A DNA stretch of 5,211 bases, taken from the NCBI GenBank assembly GCA_049511335.1, contig JBEKYD010000426.1, positions 1 to 5,211 on the forward strand, in the 5' to 3' direction. Shown here piece by piece: positions 5,101-5,211 of the stretch. Every line of letters starts with the position of its first letter. Positions within the stretch are counted from its first letter, which is position 1. The notes beneath the pieces were generated by a model. It saw only the letters and a list, made by a program, of their open reading frames with translations, did no database searches and was not told where the DNA came from. Position numbers and translations under genes: made by a program. Source of the DNA: JBEKYD01 sp049511335. Its GTDB lineage: Bacteria > Acidobacteriota > Terriglobia > Bryobacterales > Bryobacteraceae.

Positions 5101-5211
5101 TCAGAAGAATCTGTGGGTGAGTTCCGGCTCGGGCAGTTTGCCAAGTGAATGATAGAGCGCCAGTTCGGTGACTCGGAAGGTTCGGAACCCATAGGATTTT
5201 CTCATAGTGAC
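5101..5211 (-). CDS. C-terminal tail of a transposase (ISL3-like), cut by the right edge
   Basis: A minus-strand frame enters at the right edge and ends at TGA 5103-5101, giving 36 residues with YGFRTFR, ELALYHSLGKLPEP and a final ELTHRFF. From memory, this pattern (GFRTF followed by ALYHxLGxLPEPExTHxF) is the end of transposases that I associate with the ISL3-type DDE group; the family assignment is uncertain. An internal ATG at 5205-5203 exists, but the frame is open through it, so the true start is outside the window. If this is an insertion sequence, its end should lie just left of 5101, possibly inside the 3' part of the plus-strand ORF. I could not define a terminal inverted repeat, because the other end is not in the window. 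Confidence 0.55.
   Translation of the reverse strand, partial: VTMRKSYGFRTFRVTELALYHSLGKLPEPELTHRFF

Noticed and set aside
4656..5192. 178-codon minus-strand frame opposite the Ala/Pro-rich ORF
   Set aside because: Arg/Gly-rich composition is typical of a reverse-strand shadow, and it overlaps the better transposase-tail frame at 5101-5211.

Overview
This is a flagellar basal-body locus from a Gram-negative, high-GC bacterium. It encodes the LP ring proteins FlgH (outer membrane) and FlgI (peptidoglycan), so the cell envelope must have both layers. The wording of the FlgF N-terminus and the order flgF-flgG-flgA-flgH-flgI suggest Acidobacteriota (Solibacter/Bryobacter-like). That is inference from memory of the family, not a search result.

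Layout, right to left. At 5101-5211 (minus) is the C-terminal tail of a transposase-like protein entering from the right edge. It faces, tail to tail and only 4 bases away, a plus-strand Ala/Pro/Ser-rich ORF at 4611-5096. That ORF could be the front part of a FliK-like hook-length protein cut short by the insertion. The 207-base divergent region 4404-4610 holds a near-consensus sigma-54 (-24/-12) element facing the plus-strand ORF, one or two weaker sigma-54-like elements facing flgF, and between them a perfect 10-bp inverted repeat at an enhancer-like distance. From 4403 down to the left edge runs one minus-strand operon: flgF (proximal rod), flgG (distal rod), flgA (P-ring chaperone), flgH (L ring), flgI (P ring) and the start of an unidentified gene at 1-108. 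Junctions are tight: ATGA overlaps at flgG/flgA and flgA/flgH, 27 bases between flgH and flgI, and a TAATG overlap after flgI. This is typical of translational coupling.

Together the genes build the rod (FlgF, FlgG) and the bushing around it (FlgI assembled with help from FlgA, then FlgH). The main anomaly is that flgA and flgI each carry an indel near the 3' end. In flgA one base is missing in GGACCGGCC near 1985-1992. In flgI two bases are missing from a GC dinucleotide run at 203-208. Adding those bases restores a textbook C-terminus and a stop codon that overlaps the next start. As given, flgA stays open for 821 codons across flgH and most of flgI, and flgI runs in frame into the downstream gene. 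Either the assembly contains indel errors, or the locus is decaying; the neighbouring transposase remnant and truncated-looking ORF would fit decay. I see no RNA genes, CRISPR array or wholly new system.
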